Origin: Bacteroidales bacterium | GTDB taxonomy: Bacteria; Bacteroidota; Bacteroidia; Bacteroidales; Lentimicrobiaceae | Assembly: GCA_016788045.1 (NCBI GenBank) | Contig: JAEUTG010000021.1 | Span: 16,534 to 80,533, forward strand | DNA: 64,000 nt | Direction: 5' to 3' | Part shown: one piece after another, positions 1 to 13,366 of the stretch | How the letters are laid out: each line of letters starts with the position of its first letter | Position numbering within the stretch: position 1 is the first letter of the stretch | The notes under the pieces: model-generated | The model's database searches: none | What the model saw: the letters and a program-made list of their open reading frames with translations, nothing else | Told to the model about the DNA's origin: nothing | Position numbers and translations under genes: made by a program

Positions 1-92
1 CCGACAAGTGCCGCTGTACACATCATTTTACAGTCAGCCGCTTAAATATCTTAAAAAGCAGTAATTTCGCATTAGCAAAGTAATTTTCACAG

Positions 93-350
93 ATGGGCTT
101 ACTCAGATTTCTGTTTATCCTGCTGATCATCTACCTTTCGTTGAAGGTATTTACCAGATTTATACTTCCGGTTGTATTGCGAATCACCATGCGCAGGGTT
201 CAGAACCGCTTTTATGAGCAGAACCCGCACCTGCGGCCGGAAGAACCACGGAAGGAGGGCAAGGTAACAATCAACCGGGTTTCAAAAGAAAAAAACAGCA
301 ACATTCCCTCAGATATCGGAGAATACACCGACTACGAAGAAGTTAAATAA
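93..350 (+). CDS. DUF4834 family small membrane protein
   Basis: This 85-residue protein has one hydrophobic N-terminal helix (about residues 4-30), followed by a basic stretch (RITMRRVQNRF) and a polar tail rich in E, K and N. The short length, single membrane helix and position immediately before a YfhO gene match the Bacteroidota DUF4834 family as I know it. The molecular function of that family is unknown. The spacing to the next gene is 14 bp, so the two are probably cotranscribed. A near-consensus -7 element (TAATTTCG at 62-69) lies just upstream. The family call rests on recalled similarity and synteny. Confidence 0.7.
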   Translation: MGLLRFLFILLIIYLSLKVFTRFILPVVLRITMRRVQNRFYEQNPHLRPEEPRKEGKVTINRVSKEKNSNIPSDIGEYTDYEEVK

Positions 351-364
351 TCCAACCCTCAACT

Positions 365-2833
365 ATGAAAAACATCAGTTTCAGGCAGTTTGTCCCCCAC
401 CTCACTGCGATTGCCATCTTCCTGATCATCATCTTCGGATATTTCAGCCCCTTGCTGGAAGGCAAAAAGCTGAAGCAGGGTGACATCACCAACTGGAAGG
501 GTATGTCGAAAGAGATCACCGATTACCGGGCAAAAACAGGTAAAGAGGCCTTGTGGACCAATTCCATGTTTGGTGGTATGCCGGCCTACCAGATATCGGT
601 TGAATACAATGCCAACCTGATGCGTTTTATCGATAAAATCATGACCCTGGGCCTTCCCCACCCTGCCGGGCTGGTTTTTCTCTACTTTATCGGCTTCTTC
701 ATTCTGCTGATGGTACTGAAGATCGACCCCTGGCTGGCCATTGCGGGCTCCATAGCCTTTGCCTTCTCCTCCTATTTCTTCATCATACTGGAAGCCGGCC
801 ACAACAGTAAAGCCCATGCCATCGGATACATGGCGCCGGTGCTTGCCGGTATTTTTCTGGCTTACCGCGGACGCTTGCTGGCCGGAGGCCTGCTCACCGC
901 CCTGTTCCTCGCACTGGAGCTCAGGGCTAACCACCTTCAGATTACCTATTACCTTTTGATGATGGTAATGGTGCTCGGTCTGGTTCTTCTGGTGGAGGCC
1001 GTTCAGGAAAAAACGATCAACCGGTTTCTGAAAGCTACCGGAATACTCGTTGTTGCTGCACTTTTCGCTATGGCTACCAATATAACCAACATCTGGGCCA
1101 CCTGGGAATACGGGAAAGATACCATCCGGGGTAAAACCGAACTCAGCTCAGAAAAAGAAAACCGCACCAGTGGCCTCGATAAAGACTATGCAACCCAATG
1201 GAGTTATGGTAAAGGTGAAACCTTCAGCCTGATGATCCCCAACATCAAGGGAGGAGCTTCCGGATACCTTGGCAACAATGAGAAAGCCATGGAAAAAGCC
1301 GACCCTCAGACGGCACAGACCATCGCAGGACAAAGTTCCTACTGGGGCGATCAGCCCTTTACTTCCGGTCCGGTATATACCGGAGCCATCGTTGTCTTTC
1401 TCTTTATCCTCGGCCTCTTTATTCTGAAAGGGAACCTGCGCTGGTGGCTGCTTGCAGTAACCGTTATTTCCATTCTACTCTCCTGGGGAAAAAATTTCAT
1501 GCCACTCACCGATTTCTTCCTCCATTATGTGCCCGGATACAACAAATTCAGGGCGGTATCGATGATCCTGGTGATTGCCGACCTCGCCATACCGGTTCTG
1601 GGCATCCTTACCTTGAACGAAATCTTCAAAAAGCCTTCTATTATCAGGGAAAAAATAAAATTCCTGTACCTGGCACTCGGCATGACTGCCGGCCTGGCAC
1701 TGCTGTTTTACATGCTTCCGCAGACATTCTTCAGCTTTCTCAGTCAGGCTGAAGCCGAAGCCATTGCCAGTCAGCGGAGCAGCATCGATCCTGCACAGGC
1801 AGGCCAGTTCGACACCATCGTCTACAATATGGAAGCCGTAAGGATTGCCATCTTCAGGAGCGATACCATCAGAAGTCTGATCTTTATTGTACTTGCCGGT
1901 GCCCTGCTCTGGGTTTACGGAATGCGGAAAATGCCGAAGGCAGCCTTTATTGCCGCAATTGCGCTGCTGATTTCTGTCGACATGATTCCGGTGGCAAAAC
2001 GCTACCTGAACAACGAAAACTTTGCTTCCAGGGTTCAGGTGAACAACCCGTTTCAGCCCACCAGGGCCAATGAACTTATCATGAAGGATACCGATCCGAA
2101 TTTCAGGGTTTTCAACGTTACAGTCAGCCCATTTCAGGATGCCAGCACCTCCTATTTTCACAAGAGTATCGGTGGTTACCATGGTGCCAAACTAAGGCGC
2201 TATCAGGAACTCATTGACCATCACCTGGTGAAAAACAACGAAGCGGTGCTCAACATGCTCAACACCAAGTATTTTATTTACCCCGACAACAACAAGGCTC
2301 CCGCGATTCAGATCAATATGGGAGCCCTGGGTAATGCCTGGTTTGTGCAGGAAACAAAAATGGTAGACAATGCCGATCAGGAAATCGATGCGCTTACCGC
2401 ATTTGACCCCTCCAAAACTGCCGTGATTGACAAGCGCTTCAGCGAAATGCTCAGCGGATTTGCATTTGCCCCTGACAGCACTGCATCGATAAAACTTAAC
2501 AGCTACGAGCCAAACAGACTTACCTACACTTCTGAAGCCCGGACAGAACAACTGGCGGTTTTCTCTGAGATTTACTACGACAAGGGCTGGAAAGCTTTCA
2601 TAGATGGTAAGCCCGCAGATCATTTCAGGGCCAACTATGTGTTGCGTGCCATGAGAATACCGGCCGGAAAGCACGAAATAGAATACAGGTTTGAGCCAAA
2701 AGTCTATTTTATCGGCGAAAAGATCTCCTTTGCCAGTTCGCTGCTGCTGATTCTGCTGTTACTCGGCTTTTCAGGAAATGAACTCAGAAAGGTCATGAAA
2801 GGGGCTGTGGTTAAGGTAACGCCTGATAAATAG
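365..2833 (+). CDS. YfhO family polytopic membrane protein
   Basis: This 822-residue integral membrane protein has many hydrophobic segments through residues ~1-560, a soluble domain (~570-770) and a final C-terminal helix followed by a basic tail. The N-terminal pattern, with a polar loop after the first helix containing GDITNWKGMSKE and FGGMPAYQ, is typical of the YfhO family (DUF6044/GT-C-like). In Gram-positives YfhO is linked to glycosylation of lipoteichoic acid. In Bacteroidota the substrate is unknown, and a GT-C-type transferase of surface glycans is an inference. It is followed after 8 bp by a glycosyltransferase gene, which supports a role in glycan assembly at the membrane. Confidence 0.85.
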   Translation: MKNISFRQFVPHLTAIAIFLIIIFGYFSPLLEGKKLKQGDITNWKGMSKEITDYRAKTGKEALWTNSMFGGMPAYQISVEYNANLMRFIDKIMTLGLPHPAGLVFLYFIGFFILLMVLKIDPWLAIAGSIAFAFSSYFFIILEAGHNSKAHAIGYMAPVLAGIFLAYRGRLLAGGLLTALFLALELRANHLQITYYLLMMVMVLGLVLLVEAVQEKTINRFLKATGILVVAALFAMATNITNIWATWEYGKDTIRGKTELSSEKENRTSGLDKDYATQWSYGKGETFSLMIPNIKGGASGYLGNNEKAMEKADPQTAQTIAGQSSYWGDQPFTSGPVYTGAIVVFLFILGLFILKGNLRWWLLAVTVISILLSWGKNFMPLTDFFLHYVPGYNKFRAVSMILVIADLAIPVLGILTLNEIFKKPSIIREKIKFLYLALGMTAGLALLFYMLPQTFFSFLSQAEAEAIASQRSSIDPAQAGQFDTIVYNMEAVRIAIFRSDTIRSLIFIVLAGALLWVYGMRKMPKAAFIAAIALLISVDMIPVAKRYLNNENFASRVQVNNPFQPTRANELIMKDTDPNFRVFNVTVSPFQDASTSYFHKSIGGYHGAKLRRYQELIDHHLVKNNEAVLNMLNTKYFIYPDNNKAPAIQINMGALGNAWFVQETKMVDNADQEIDALTAFDPSKTAVIDKRFSEMLSGFAFAPDSTASIKLNSYEPNRLTYTSEARTEQLAVFSEIYYDKGWKAFIDGKPADHFRANYVLRAMRIPAGKHEIEYRFEPKVYFIGEKISFASSLLLILLLLGFSGNELRKVMKGAVVKVTPDK

Positions 2834-2841
2834 CGCTTTTC

Positions 2842-4140
2842 ATGAAACGGGTGCTGATCATTACCTACTACTGGCCACCAAGTGGAGGGGCAGGAGTACA
2901 GCGTTGGCTGAAATTTGTCAAGTACCTGCGCAATGAAGGCTGGGAACCGGTGATCTATACCCCCGAAAACCCGGAATACCCCGCCTCTGACAACAGTCTG
3001 AGTGCCGACATTCCTAGCGGTATTGAGATCATCAGGACCCCTATCTGGGAGCCTTACAGTTTCTATAAAAAACTGGTAGGCGCCGGAAAAAACGAACGCA
3101 TCAATGCCGGCTTTCTTTCCGAGAAGAAAAGGCCAGGGCTGGCTGAAAAGTTCTCCATCTGGCTGCGAGGAAATTTTTTCATCCCCGATGCCCGTAAATT
3201 CTGGATCAGGCCTTCGGTAAAGTTTCTGACTGAATATCTCAGCAAACACAAGGTGGATGCCATCGTTTCAACAGGACCGCCCCATTCGATGCACATGATT
3301 GCCCTGGGCGTGAAGAAAAGAACCGGGCTGCCCTGGCTGGCTGACTTCCGTGACCCCTGGACCAACATCGATTTTTACCACGAGCTGATGCTGAGCCGAT
3401 GGGCTGACCGCAAACACCACCGCATGGAAATGAGCATTCTCAGGAATGCCGACGAAGTGGTGGTCATCAGCAATTCGATGAAAAGTGATTTTATCAGACT
3501 GCTGAAGCGGGAATATACTGTGATCACCAACGGCTATGATGATACAGATATGTCGACGGAGAAAATTGCGGTTGATGCAAAGTTTTCTGTTGCACACATC
3601 GGTACCATGGTAAAAACCCGCAACCCTGACATCCTGTGGGAAGCACTGAAAGCAGAGGTTTCGGAGAATCCCGGTTTCGCTGCCAACCTGGAAATCAAGC
3701 TGGTGGGCAGTGTTGACTACTCCGTACTGGAACGTATTGATCAGGCCGGGTTAACGAAATTCGTAAACAGAATCCCTTATCTGCCTCACAATGAGGTAGT
3801 AAAAATTCAACAACAATCGCAGGTATTGCTGCTTCTTATCAACGACACCCCCAATGCCAGGGTGATTCTGCCGGGTAAGTTTTTCGAGTACATGGCTTCT
3901 GGCAGACCGATTTTGTGTATTGGACCCTTTGACGGGGATGCAGCACAGGTAATCAGGGAAACCGGCACCGGCTATGTGATTGAGAAAGATGATCTGATTC
4001 AGATGCGTGCAACCCTGCAGCTGTTGTTCAGTAAATTCAGATCCGGGGATACCGCTCAGCACGGATCAGACATCGGAAGGTTCTCCCGTGCACGGCTTAC
4101 GGCACAACTTGCGGAAAGGCTTGACAGAATCAGCCTTTGA
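2842..4140 (+). CDS. GT4-like (GT-B fold) glycosyltransferase
   Basis: This 432-residue protein begins with the GT-B N-terminal signature: KRVLIITYYWPP, then SGGAGVQRW, the glycine-rich acceptor-side loop common in GT4 enzymes. The C-terminal half has the usual sugar-nucleotide motif, with PGKFFEYMASGRPIL and E/G-rich sequence to GTGYVIEKDD. It has no signal peptide or membrane helix, so it should act at the cytoplasmic face. It sits 8 bp after the YfhO gene and probably shares its transcript. Sugar donor and acceptor cannot be inferred from the sequence. The 3' end lies 15 bp from the convergent GpsA-like gene. Confidence 0.85.
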   Translation: MKRVLIITYYWPPSGGAGVQRWLKFVKYLRNEGWEPVIYTPENPEYPASDNSLSADIPSGIEIIRTPIWEPYSFYKKLVGAGKNERINAGFLSEKKRPGLAEKFSIWLRGNFFIPDARKFWIRPSVKFLTEYLSKHKVDAIVSTGPPHSMHMIALGVKKRTGLPWLADFRDPWTNIDFYHELMLSRWADRKHHRMEMSILRNADEVVVISNSMKSDFIRLLKREYTVITNGYDDTDMSTEKIAVDAKFSVAHIGTMVKTRNPDILWEALKAEVSENPGFAANLEIKLVGSVDYSVLERIDQAGLTKFVNRIPYLPHNEVVKIQQQSQVLLLLINDTPNARVILPGKFFEYMASGRPILCIGPFDGDAAQVIRETGTGYVIEKDDLIQMRATLQLLFSKFRSGDTAQHGSDIGRFSRARLTAQLAERLDRISL

Positions 4141-4155
4141 TCTTTAAGGAAATAA

Positions 4156-5151
4156 TTACCCGGCTATGGGGCTATTGTTGACAATGTTGCCCACAAACTT
4201 TTTCACATTGTAATTTCCCCTGAAAATTTCATTCAGTTCATTCAGCATGTAGTATTCACCAACAGGGACCTGCATTTTCTGAAGCTGCTCACCGATGATT
4301 CCGGCGGCAATACGACCTTCAAGCACCACCTTTCCCGAGATATCGTCGGTAAAAAAGCCCTTTCCGATCAGCAGTCCGAGGGTTCTGTTGCGGCTGAGGT
4401 CGTTGAGTGAGGTGAGCCCGAAATCCCCGATACCGCAGTACCTGAACATGGTCTCCTGCTTGCCGCCAAACCTCAGCAGTACCTGGCGCATCTCATTGAA
4501 GGCCCGGGTAAAAATCATAAACCTCAGGTTGGGGGAATCAAAATGCGCATCCACGATTCCAACGATAATCGCATAGATATTCTTCAGGATACTGAGGATC
4601 TCCACCCCGGTAACATCATTGCTGTAGTCCGTATGAACCGAGGTTCCGCTGAAGACTTCATTCAGCAAGGCATACACGGATTCATCCTCCGACCCTACCG
4701 TCATGGAAGTCGGGATGTGGTTGATCATTTCGCGGGCAAACGTCGGGCCTTTCATGGTACATACCCGGTTTGAAACCTGCCGGCCAAGCACTGTGGTAAT
4801 GGTCTCCCTGTCATTGCCGAAACCTTTGGCAAGATTCACAAGCAGGGCATCGGGGTTAAGAAAAGGCTTTATTGAGTTTACATACGAAACCACCACTACC
4901 GAAGGAATGGCCAGAAATACGATAGCAGCATCCTTCAGCAGGTTGTTGTCCATACTGGCGGTAAGAGCCGGGTTCAGGCGAATCTGGGGAAAATAAGCGG
5001 TATTGATGTGTTGCTTGTTGATGTCATTCACCACATCGGCTTCCACCGACAGCAGACTGACCCTGAGATTCTCCTTTTCAGCAAGAACCTGCCCCAGCGC
5101 AGTTCCGATGGTCCCGGCTCCGGCAATGCATACATTTAATGAACCTATCAT
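4156..5151 (-). CDS. gpsA: NAD(P)H-dependent glycerol-3-phosphate dehydrogenase-like protein
   Basis: The product would reduce dihydroxyacetone phosphate to sn-glycerol 3-phosphate for phospholipid synthesis. It has an N-terminal Rossmann loop GAGTIGTALGQ, a KGFGND segment, GPTFAREM, VTGVEILSILKNIYAI with the lysine expected at the active site, and a C-terminal GIGDFGLTSLNDLSRNRTLG motif. All correspond to GpsA landmarks but are divergent (GAGSWGTA, GPSFAxE and GxGDLxxTC are usual), so this may be a second or specialised paralogue. I chose the start at 5151, not 5178, because a -7 element TATATTTG at 5176-5183 would put the transcription start downstream of the longer start. The length of 331 residues fits the family. 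Confidence 0.75.
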   Translation of the reverse strand: MIGSLNVCIAGAGTIGTALGQVLAEKENLRVSLLSVEADVVNDINKQHINTAYFPQIRLNPALTASMDNNLLKDAAIVFLAIPSVVVVSYVNSIKPFLNPDALLVNLAKGFGNDRETITTVLGRQVSNRVCTMKGPTFAREMINHIPTSMTVGSEDESVYALLNEVFSGTSVHTDYSNDVTGVEILSILKNIYAIIVGIVDAHFDSPNLRFMIFTRAFNEMRQVLLRFGGKQETMFRYCGIGDFGLTSLNDLSRNRTLGLLIGKGFFTDDISGKVVLEGRIAAGIIGEQLQKMQVPVGEYYMLNELNEIFRGNYNVKKFVGNIVNNSPIAG

Positions 5152-5175
5152 ATAATCCCGCTTACTACAACGGTG

Positions 5176-5183
5176 CAAATATA
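5176..5183 (-). promoter_or_regulatory. Bacteroidota -7 element for the gpsA-like gene
   Basis: The minus strand reads TATATTTG, an exact TAnnTTTG match, 24 bp upstream of the chosen ATG at 5151. This is the -7 form used by the primary sigma factor of Bacteroidota. Confidence 0.55.
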
Positions 5184-5247
5184 ATCATAAGACCGGAGTA
5201 TTGGCAAAACTAAGAGCGTTGGAAAGCTCTTACCTAATTATTGTTGT

Positions 5248-5255
5248 TATCTTTG
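5248..5255 (+). promoter_or_regulatory. Bacteroidota -7 element for the nonulosonate operon
   Basis: TATCTTTG matches TAnnTTTG exactly and lies 30 bp upstream of the ATG at 5286. A TTG at 5219-5221 is a possible but somewhat distant -33 element. It would drive the three-gene operon 5286-7633. Confidence 0.6.
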
Positions 5256-5285
5256 TAGATCGTCACCCCTACTCAGATACTAAAC

Positions 5286-6053
5286 ATGCATTTATCAAAA
5301 AACACCGGTATTATCATCCAGGCCCGAACAGGTTCAAGCAGGCTACCTGGTAAAATGACGCTCCCGTTTTTTGAGGATATGAACCTGATTACCCTATTGA
5401 TCAAGAATTTTAAACAAAATGCATGCGGAACACCCTTTATTATCGCCACTACTACTGCTGCTGGCGACGACATCATCAATGAAATCTGCGCTGAATTAGG
5501 TGTTCCCTGCTTCAGGGGTTCAGAAAACGATGTTCTCGATCGCTTTATTATGGCTGCTGAGTACTACCGGTTCGAAACCATACTCAGGGTATGCGCCGAC
5601 AATCCGTTTTTCGATGTTGCCTCTACCCTTTTGCTAGCCGGAATGTTGTATATAAATAAAGTCGATTACATGGGTTATAAGATGATTGGAAACCTTCCTT
5701 CTATTAAAACACATATCGGACTGTGGGGAGAAGCCGTTACTCTAAAAGCCCTGGTTAATTCAGCTTCACTCACGAACGATTCACTTTACAGGGAACATGT
5801 TACCAACTACATTTACAGCCATCCTCAAACTTTCAGCATCGGCCTTGCCCCTGCGCCAAAAGGACTTGGCAATCGCACCGACCTGAGGTTTACCCTCGAC
5901 ACCCGAGAAGATTACGAACTTCATCGTAAAATATACCAGCAACTTACTGAGGGAGGCAATACAAATAACCTTTCTGCGTTGGTTGACCTGATTGATCGGA
6001 ATAAGGGTTTTAAGAAAGTGATGAAAAATCAGATTCTCCAGAATTCAAAATAA
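5286..6053 (+). CDS. SpsF-like cytidylyltransferase family protein
   Basis: This 255-residue protein opens with TGIIIQARTGSSRLPGKM, the nucleotide-binding signature of the SpsF/NeuA/KdsB cytidylyltransferase group (Q-A-R-x-x-S-S-R-L-P-G-K). Further on it has VPCFRGSENDVLDRF and LRVCADNPFFD, both typical of SpsF. Members activate a sugar acid or related sugar with CTP for surface polysaccharide. It is first in an operon with a NeuB-like synthase (15 bp downstream) and a KdsC-like phosphatase, which implies a nonulosonic-acid-type sugar. The exact sugar is not decided by the sequence. Confidence 0.8.
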   Translation: MHLSKNTGIIIQARTGSSRLPGKMTLPFFEDMNLITLLIKNFKQNACGTPFIIATTTAAGDDIINEICAELGVPCFRGSENDVLDRFIMAAEYYRFETILRVCADNPFFDVASTLLLAGMLYINKVDYMGYKMIGNLPSIKTHIGLWGEAVTLKALVNSASLTNDSLYREHVTNYIYSHPQTFSIGLAPAPKGLGNRTDLRFTLDTREDYELHRKIYQQLTEGGNTNNLSALVDLIDRNKGFKKVMKNQILQNSK

Positions 6054-6068
6054 ACATTTAAAGTACCT

Positions 6069-9445
<3,377 letters not shown>

Positions 9446-9449
<4 letters not shown>

Positions 9450-10891
9450 ATCCTGTTGATTAAGTTTGCGATTTCACGACGATACAGCATTACCAGAGAA
9501 ACCAACAACACCATAACGGAGGCTGAAGCTGTAATGTACTGGTTAAGTCTAAAAAACTCTTTGATGATTTCAAAGAGTACAATCGCGGAAACGCAGATAA
9601 GCGGACTATACATCAGTTTCCATAGGTTCCAGCGGATAGGGGCAATCCTCTGTGCATAAAAGTAGGTACCCAAAAGCTGAAGGATATCTGAAACCATGAT
9701 TGCGATAACAGCTCCATAGATTAGAAAACGCGGAATTAACAGAAAGTTAAGCACGACGTTAAACGATAAGGTAGCCAGGTTAAGGTACAGAAAAAATTGG
9801 GTTTTCTTCTCATAATAAACTACGAATGAAAAGATAACATATTGTGTTCTGGGGAGATACCTGATAAAAATCAGTGCTATAAATGCCGACGCAAACCTGA
9901 CATCGGTTTCATAGAAAAAAGTCAGGTAAAGCATCACAGGAATAATAGCGAGTGCAATCAGAGCCTGTGATTGAGCCATCAGCATGTTGGACATTGATTT
10001 TATTTCCTCTTCACGTTTCTTCATCCCCTCTTTCATATACCTGAATATTTCAGGCTGGGAGGCTCCCTGCAAGCCTTGCATAATGATTTGCATGCCCATA
10101 GCAAAGTTAATCGCAATAAAATAAATCCCCAGATCGGAAGGGAACTTTTCGAGAAAGTACTTATCGGCAAAAGTGAGACCCCATGAAAGCACTCCGTATT
10201 GAAACAAGGGCCAGGCAAAGCGGTTCATAGAAGCTGTTAGTTTCCGGTTATACGTTAATCCACACTGCCGGTATGAGTAAATTAAAACCCCGGCAGAAAC
10301 AATGCTGCTTCCAATAGCACTGCCATAGACATAACCAAGGAACGACATTTCAAAATAAAACAATCCGATCAACTGGAAGGCGGTCCTTACCAAAGCTGTT
10401 GCCAGATTAACTATAATGAAAGCCTTAACCCGCTTTTCATTACGGAATAGTGTTGCAGCCGATATATTTATTGACCTGTTGATCCCCGTGATAATGGCAG
10501 CAAACCCATAAGTGTTGAAATTCTGAAGTCCCTCCTGGGAAAAAAGGTTCCCGATGTAATTTCGGAAAACAAAAGCCAGAATAAGAATTAAAAAACCACG
10601 TAGCAGTATTGAACTGTAAACAGATGATACTAGGCTGTTATACCTTTTCGGGTCGTCATCAACATCGTAAAAAAACCGGGAAATGGCGTTACCCATCGAA
10701 AAAAGGGAGATAGTAAAGGCCAGCGATGTAACCATCTCAGCCATCCCGATCTGGGCAAAATCAGGCGCACTAAGGCGATTTCTCCCTTCTATTATGGGTT
10801 GTATCAGTACCTGGATAACCGGAGGTACCGCAGCAACTGCCGCATAAATGAATGAAAGTTTTAAATGCTCTTTAACGTTTACGCTCCTCAT
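9446..10891 (-). CDS. Wzx-type polysaccharide flippase (MATE-like/MOP superfamily)
   Basis: This 481-residue protein has about 12-14 hydrophobic helices evenly spread over its length, polar short loops and no soluble domain, the layout of O-antigen/capsule repeat-unit flippases. It would move lipid-linked oligosaccharide across the inner membrane. The start at 10891 sits 18 bp after a TAnnTTTG-type -7 element (10909-10916, minus). The downstream glycosyltransferase-like gene overlaps by 4 bp. Sequence divergence is normal for this family, so the call rests mainly on topology and neighbourhood. Confidence 0.75.
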
Positions 10892-10908
10892 CGGGTAGTA
10901 ATAAACAA

Positions 10909-10916
10909 CAAAAGTA
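10909..10916 (-). promoter_or_regulatory. Bacteroidota -7 element for the flippase operon
   Basis: The minus strand reads TACTTTTG, matching TAnnTTTG, 18 bp upstream of the flippase ATG. Confidence 0.5.
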
Positions 10917-10949
10917 GTTTTTCCTAAGTCCTCGTTGAAACGAAAAAGA

Positions 10950-13016
10950 TTAATTTACCGGATTTGAACGTAGCAATGTTACGGCTCCTAGCGTGCGATC
11001 AGTGAGGGCAGACCCCAATAATTCGCACTTATTGTACTCAAGAACAATAAAATACACCCCTTCAGGACAATCAGAATTCTGGTAACGTCCATCCCAGCCC
11101 ACTTCCATATCAGAAGTAGTAAAAAGTATCATTCCCCAACGGTTCGCAATAGTCATTCTATATTGACTGGATCCGACAATAACGGGCTTAAATACATCAT
11201 TGTATCCGTCAGCGTTGGGTGTAAAGGCATTGGGAACAAACAGGCTGAACTCGCAGCATGGAAAAATCTGAATTTCATCAGAAACAATGCAGTTATCATA
11301 GGTTATTCCCTCGAGTGAATAAATAGCCGGCACTGTTGCCATAAAAGTACTGTCTGTGCTCCCATTCTGCCAGGTATAGGATTCAAAACCAGAGGACTGA
11401 AGCAGAATTCCATCATTGCTACACAACATCACATCCGGGCCAAAGTCTAGCACCGGAACAGAATAGACAATAACACTTGTAGTATCTATTGAATAACAAC
11501 CATTTGCATTTGTTTTTCTGACCCAATAATCGCCTGGAGAATCAACAGTAATCTGAAAAGTAGTGCTTTGGTTACTCCAGGCATATTGAAATGAGCCAGC
11601 CCCTGCATCAATGTCTGCGTTTTCACCCGGACAAAAGCTTATGGAATCGGGCAGAGTAAGTGGAGGACTTTCCCATACTGCTACGCTAATATCGCGTGAA
11701 AGTTGAATGCCGGCTGCCGACATGGTAAATGTAACTTTATAAACTCCGGGACTACTGAATATGTGCAACGGTGCTGCAACAGCAGAAGTATTATCCGGGC
11801 TTGCCGGGTCACCAAAGTTCCACAACATCCAGTCTAGGTTTGCCTGAAGATCGGGTGATAGCATGGCATTAAACTGCGATGGAGTACTTTCACAACTATT
11901 GGTTGCTTCAATGGAAAGTGAAAGATCAAAGTAAGATTGAATAAAGGTGGGCAGTCCCATCGTTGAACTTCCTGACCCTAGATAAATGGCCTCATCAATA
12001 TAATTGCAACCGGGGCCCGCCACTTCCGGATTGTTTATCACACCAAGATATTTTGTGGAATTGGTCGGTCTAAGATATCTCGCTACATAGATTTTTCCAT
12101 CAGGTCCCAACTGAAGGGCACCCGGGAGTGCCGAGTTAAGTGTTGCAATCAGCGTATTGGTCTGAGAGGACAGCTGAATCTGATAAATCTGGCTCAGATC
12201 ATAGGATACCGTTGCGTACAACATTTTACTGTCTTTGGAGAATTCAACACCATAAGTTGCATCGGGATAGTTAAAACCGAAACTGTAGGTAACATGTCCT
12301 GTTGAATTATTGAAAGTGCTTATATCAATCCGCCTATTGTGGTATGAAGCCATGGCCAACGTACTGCCGTCTGGCGAAATCTTCAGATAACCCTGCTCCC
12401 CGTTGGTTCCCAAGGCCGGGCCGGTGCTGCTCACAACAGATGAAGGGGTTACCCCATCTTTTGTAACAAGGTAGCTTCTGAAAACATTGTTACCCCTTTC
12501 ATGAATAACCACCCAGATATCCTGCATGTTGCTATGATTTACCGCAGTTATTTTCTCTGCGGAACTGGTTTGCAGAAACGTATTTTTTGTAACAACGGCC
12601 CCTAAACCTCCATTCAGACTCATATCAACAATAGAAAAACATAAATCCCCTGCATTATACACATAATCAACGGTAAAAACAAGATACCGGGTTCCTGATA
12701 AAGGCAAAGGAACAATCACTCCTGACTGGGTTGAGGAGGGATGACCAGCAAGACCAAAACCATTTGCCATGATTGAATGATTTTTATTATAAACAGTCAG
12801 GCCGTCAGTATAGAAGAGCAGGTTGCCATTAAAATCAGAGATTGAAGATACTCCCTCAAAAGTGTTTAAAGCCCCGTCTTCAAGCACATGTGGACTGCCA
12901 GAATCGAAATCAAGACCACTGTTTCGTCCATAATACCAGACATTGGCTTGTTTCTGACCGAAAGAAATAATAGAAAGGAATAAAAAAATAACTAAACAAC
13001 AGATCTTTGAGTTCAT
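10950..13016 (-). CDS. Secreted PKD-domain protein with T9SS type B (gliding-associated) C-terminal domain
   Basis: This 688-residue protein has a signal peptide (residues 1-~20, ending SFGQKQA). Residues ~25-360 form a beta-propeller-like region starting with NVWYYGRNSGLDFDSG, a common opening in large Bacteroidota surface proteins. A PKD-like domain (~385-455) and Ig-like repeats with ADIDAG/YAWSNQS patterns follow. The C terminus has FVPNAFTPNADGYNDVFKP and NRWGMILF, the type B sorting domain recognised by the type IX secretion system. The protein should be exported and released or anchored at the cell surface. Ligand or partner is unknown. It is transcribed alone from a promoter at 13043-13050. 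Confidence 0.9.
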   Translation of the reverse strand: MNSKICCLVIFLFLSIISFGQKQANVWYYGRNSGLDFDSGSPHVLEDGALNTFEGVSSISDFNGNLLFYTDGLTVYNKNHSIMANGFGLAGHPSSTQSGVIVPLPLSGTRYLVFTVDYVYNAGDLCFSIVDMSLNGGLGAVVTKNTFLQTSSAEKITAVNHSNMQDIWVVIHERGNNVFRSYLVTKDGVTPSSVVSSTGPALGTNGEQGYLKISPDGSTLAMASYHNRRIDISTFNNSTGHVTYSFGFNYPDATYGVEFSKDSKMLYATVSYDLSQIYQIQLSSQTNTLIATLNSALPGALQLGPDGKIYVARYLRPTNSTKYLGVINNPEVAGPGCNYIDEAIYLGSGSSTMGLPTFIQSYFDLSLSIEATNSCESTPSQFNAMLSPDLQANLDWMLWNFGDPASPDNTSAVAAPLHIFSSPGVYKVTFTMSAAGIQLSRDISVAVWESPPLTLPDSISFCPGENADIDAGAGSFQYAWSNQSTTFQITVDSPGDYWVRKTNANGCYSIDTTSVIVYSVPVLDFGPDVMLCSNDGILLQSSGFESYTWQNGSTDSTFMATVPAIYSLEGITYDNCIVSDEIQIFPCCEFSLFVPNAFTPNADGYNDVFKPVIVGSSQYRMTIANRWGMILFTTSDMEVGWDGRYQNSDCPEGVYFIVLEYNKCELLGSALTDRTLGAVTLLRSNPVN

Positions 13017-13042
13017 ATTGGCTCCATATATAAATGCAGGTT

Positions 13043-13050
13043 CAAATTTA
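13043..13050 (-). promoter_or_regulatory. Bacteroidota -7 element for the T9SS type B protein
   Basis: The minus strand reads TAAATTTG, an exact TAnnTTTG match, 26 bp upstream of the ATG at 13016. The rest of the 13017-13366 gap is AT-rich, and I see no gene in it. Confidence 0.55.
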
Positions 13051-13366
13051 ATTCAAAAATATTAATAATATTCAGTATTTGAGGTTGAGCCTGCTCCGAA
13101 AAGTCAAAAAAGAAGATTTGACAACAAGCCACCAGGACACTAATTTTCACAAAATATTGTATTTCATTATATTAAACTTGGTGAATTCCTTCCTGACTGC
13201 ATCAAGCAGACAGATTTGTGTTTTTGTGGTTTGCTGTCAAAAAAACAGTTTTAGAAGGGGACTCAAGGTTAAAGAATCAATATAATTTAAACTCAATTCA
13301 TTGTTGAAAAAGTAAGATAAAATCATCCTCAAAATGCAGTACCAAGTGATATTAATCTAAGGCTGT

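Noticed and set aside
1475..2182. Open frame of 235 codons on the minus strand
   Set aside because: It is fully antisense to the YfhO gene, with no recognisable motif, and other antisense frames in the same gene show the same effect.
13079..13285. Short frame upstream of the T9SS type B gene
   Set aside because: It sits in an AT-rich intergenic gap over the divergent promoter, and its translation lacks any motif or signal peptide.
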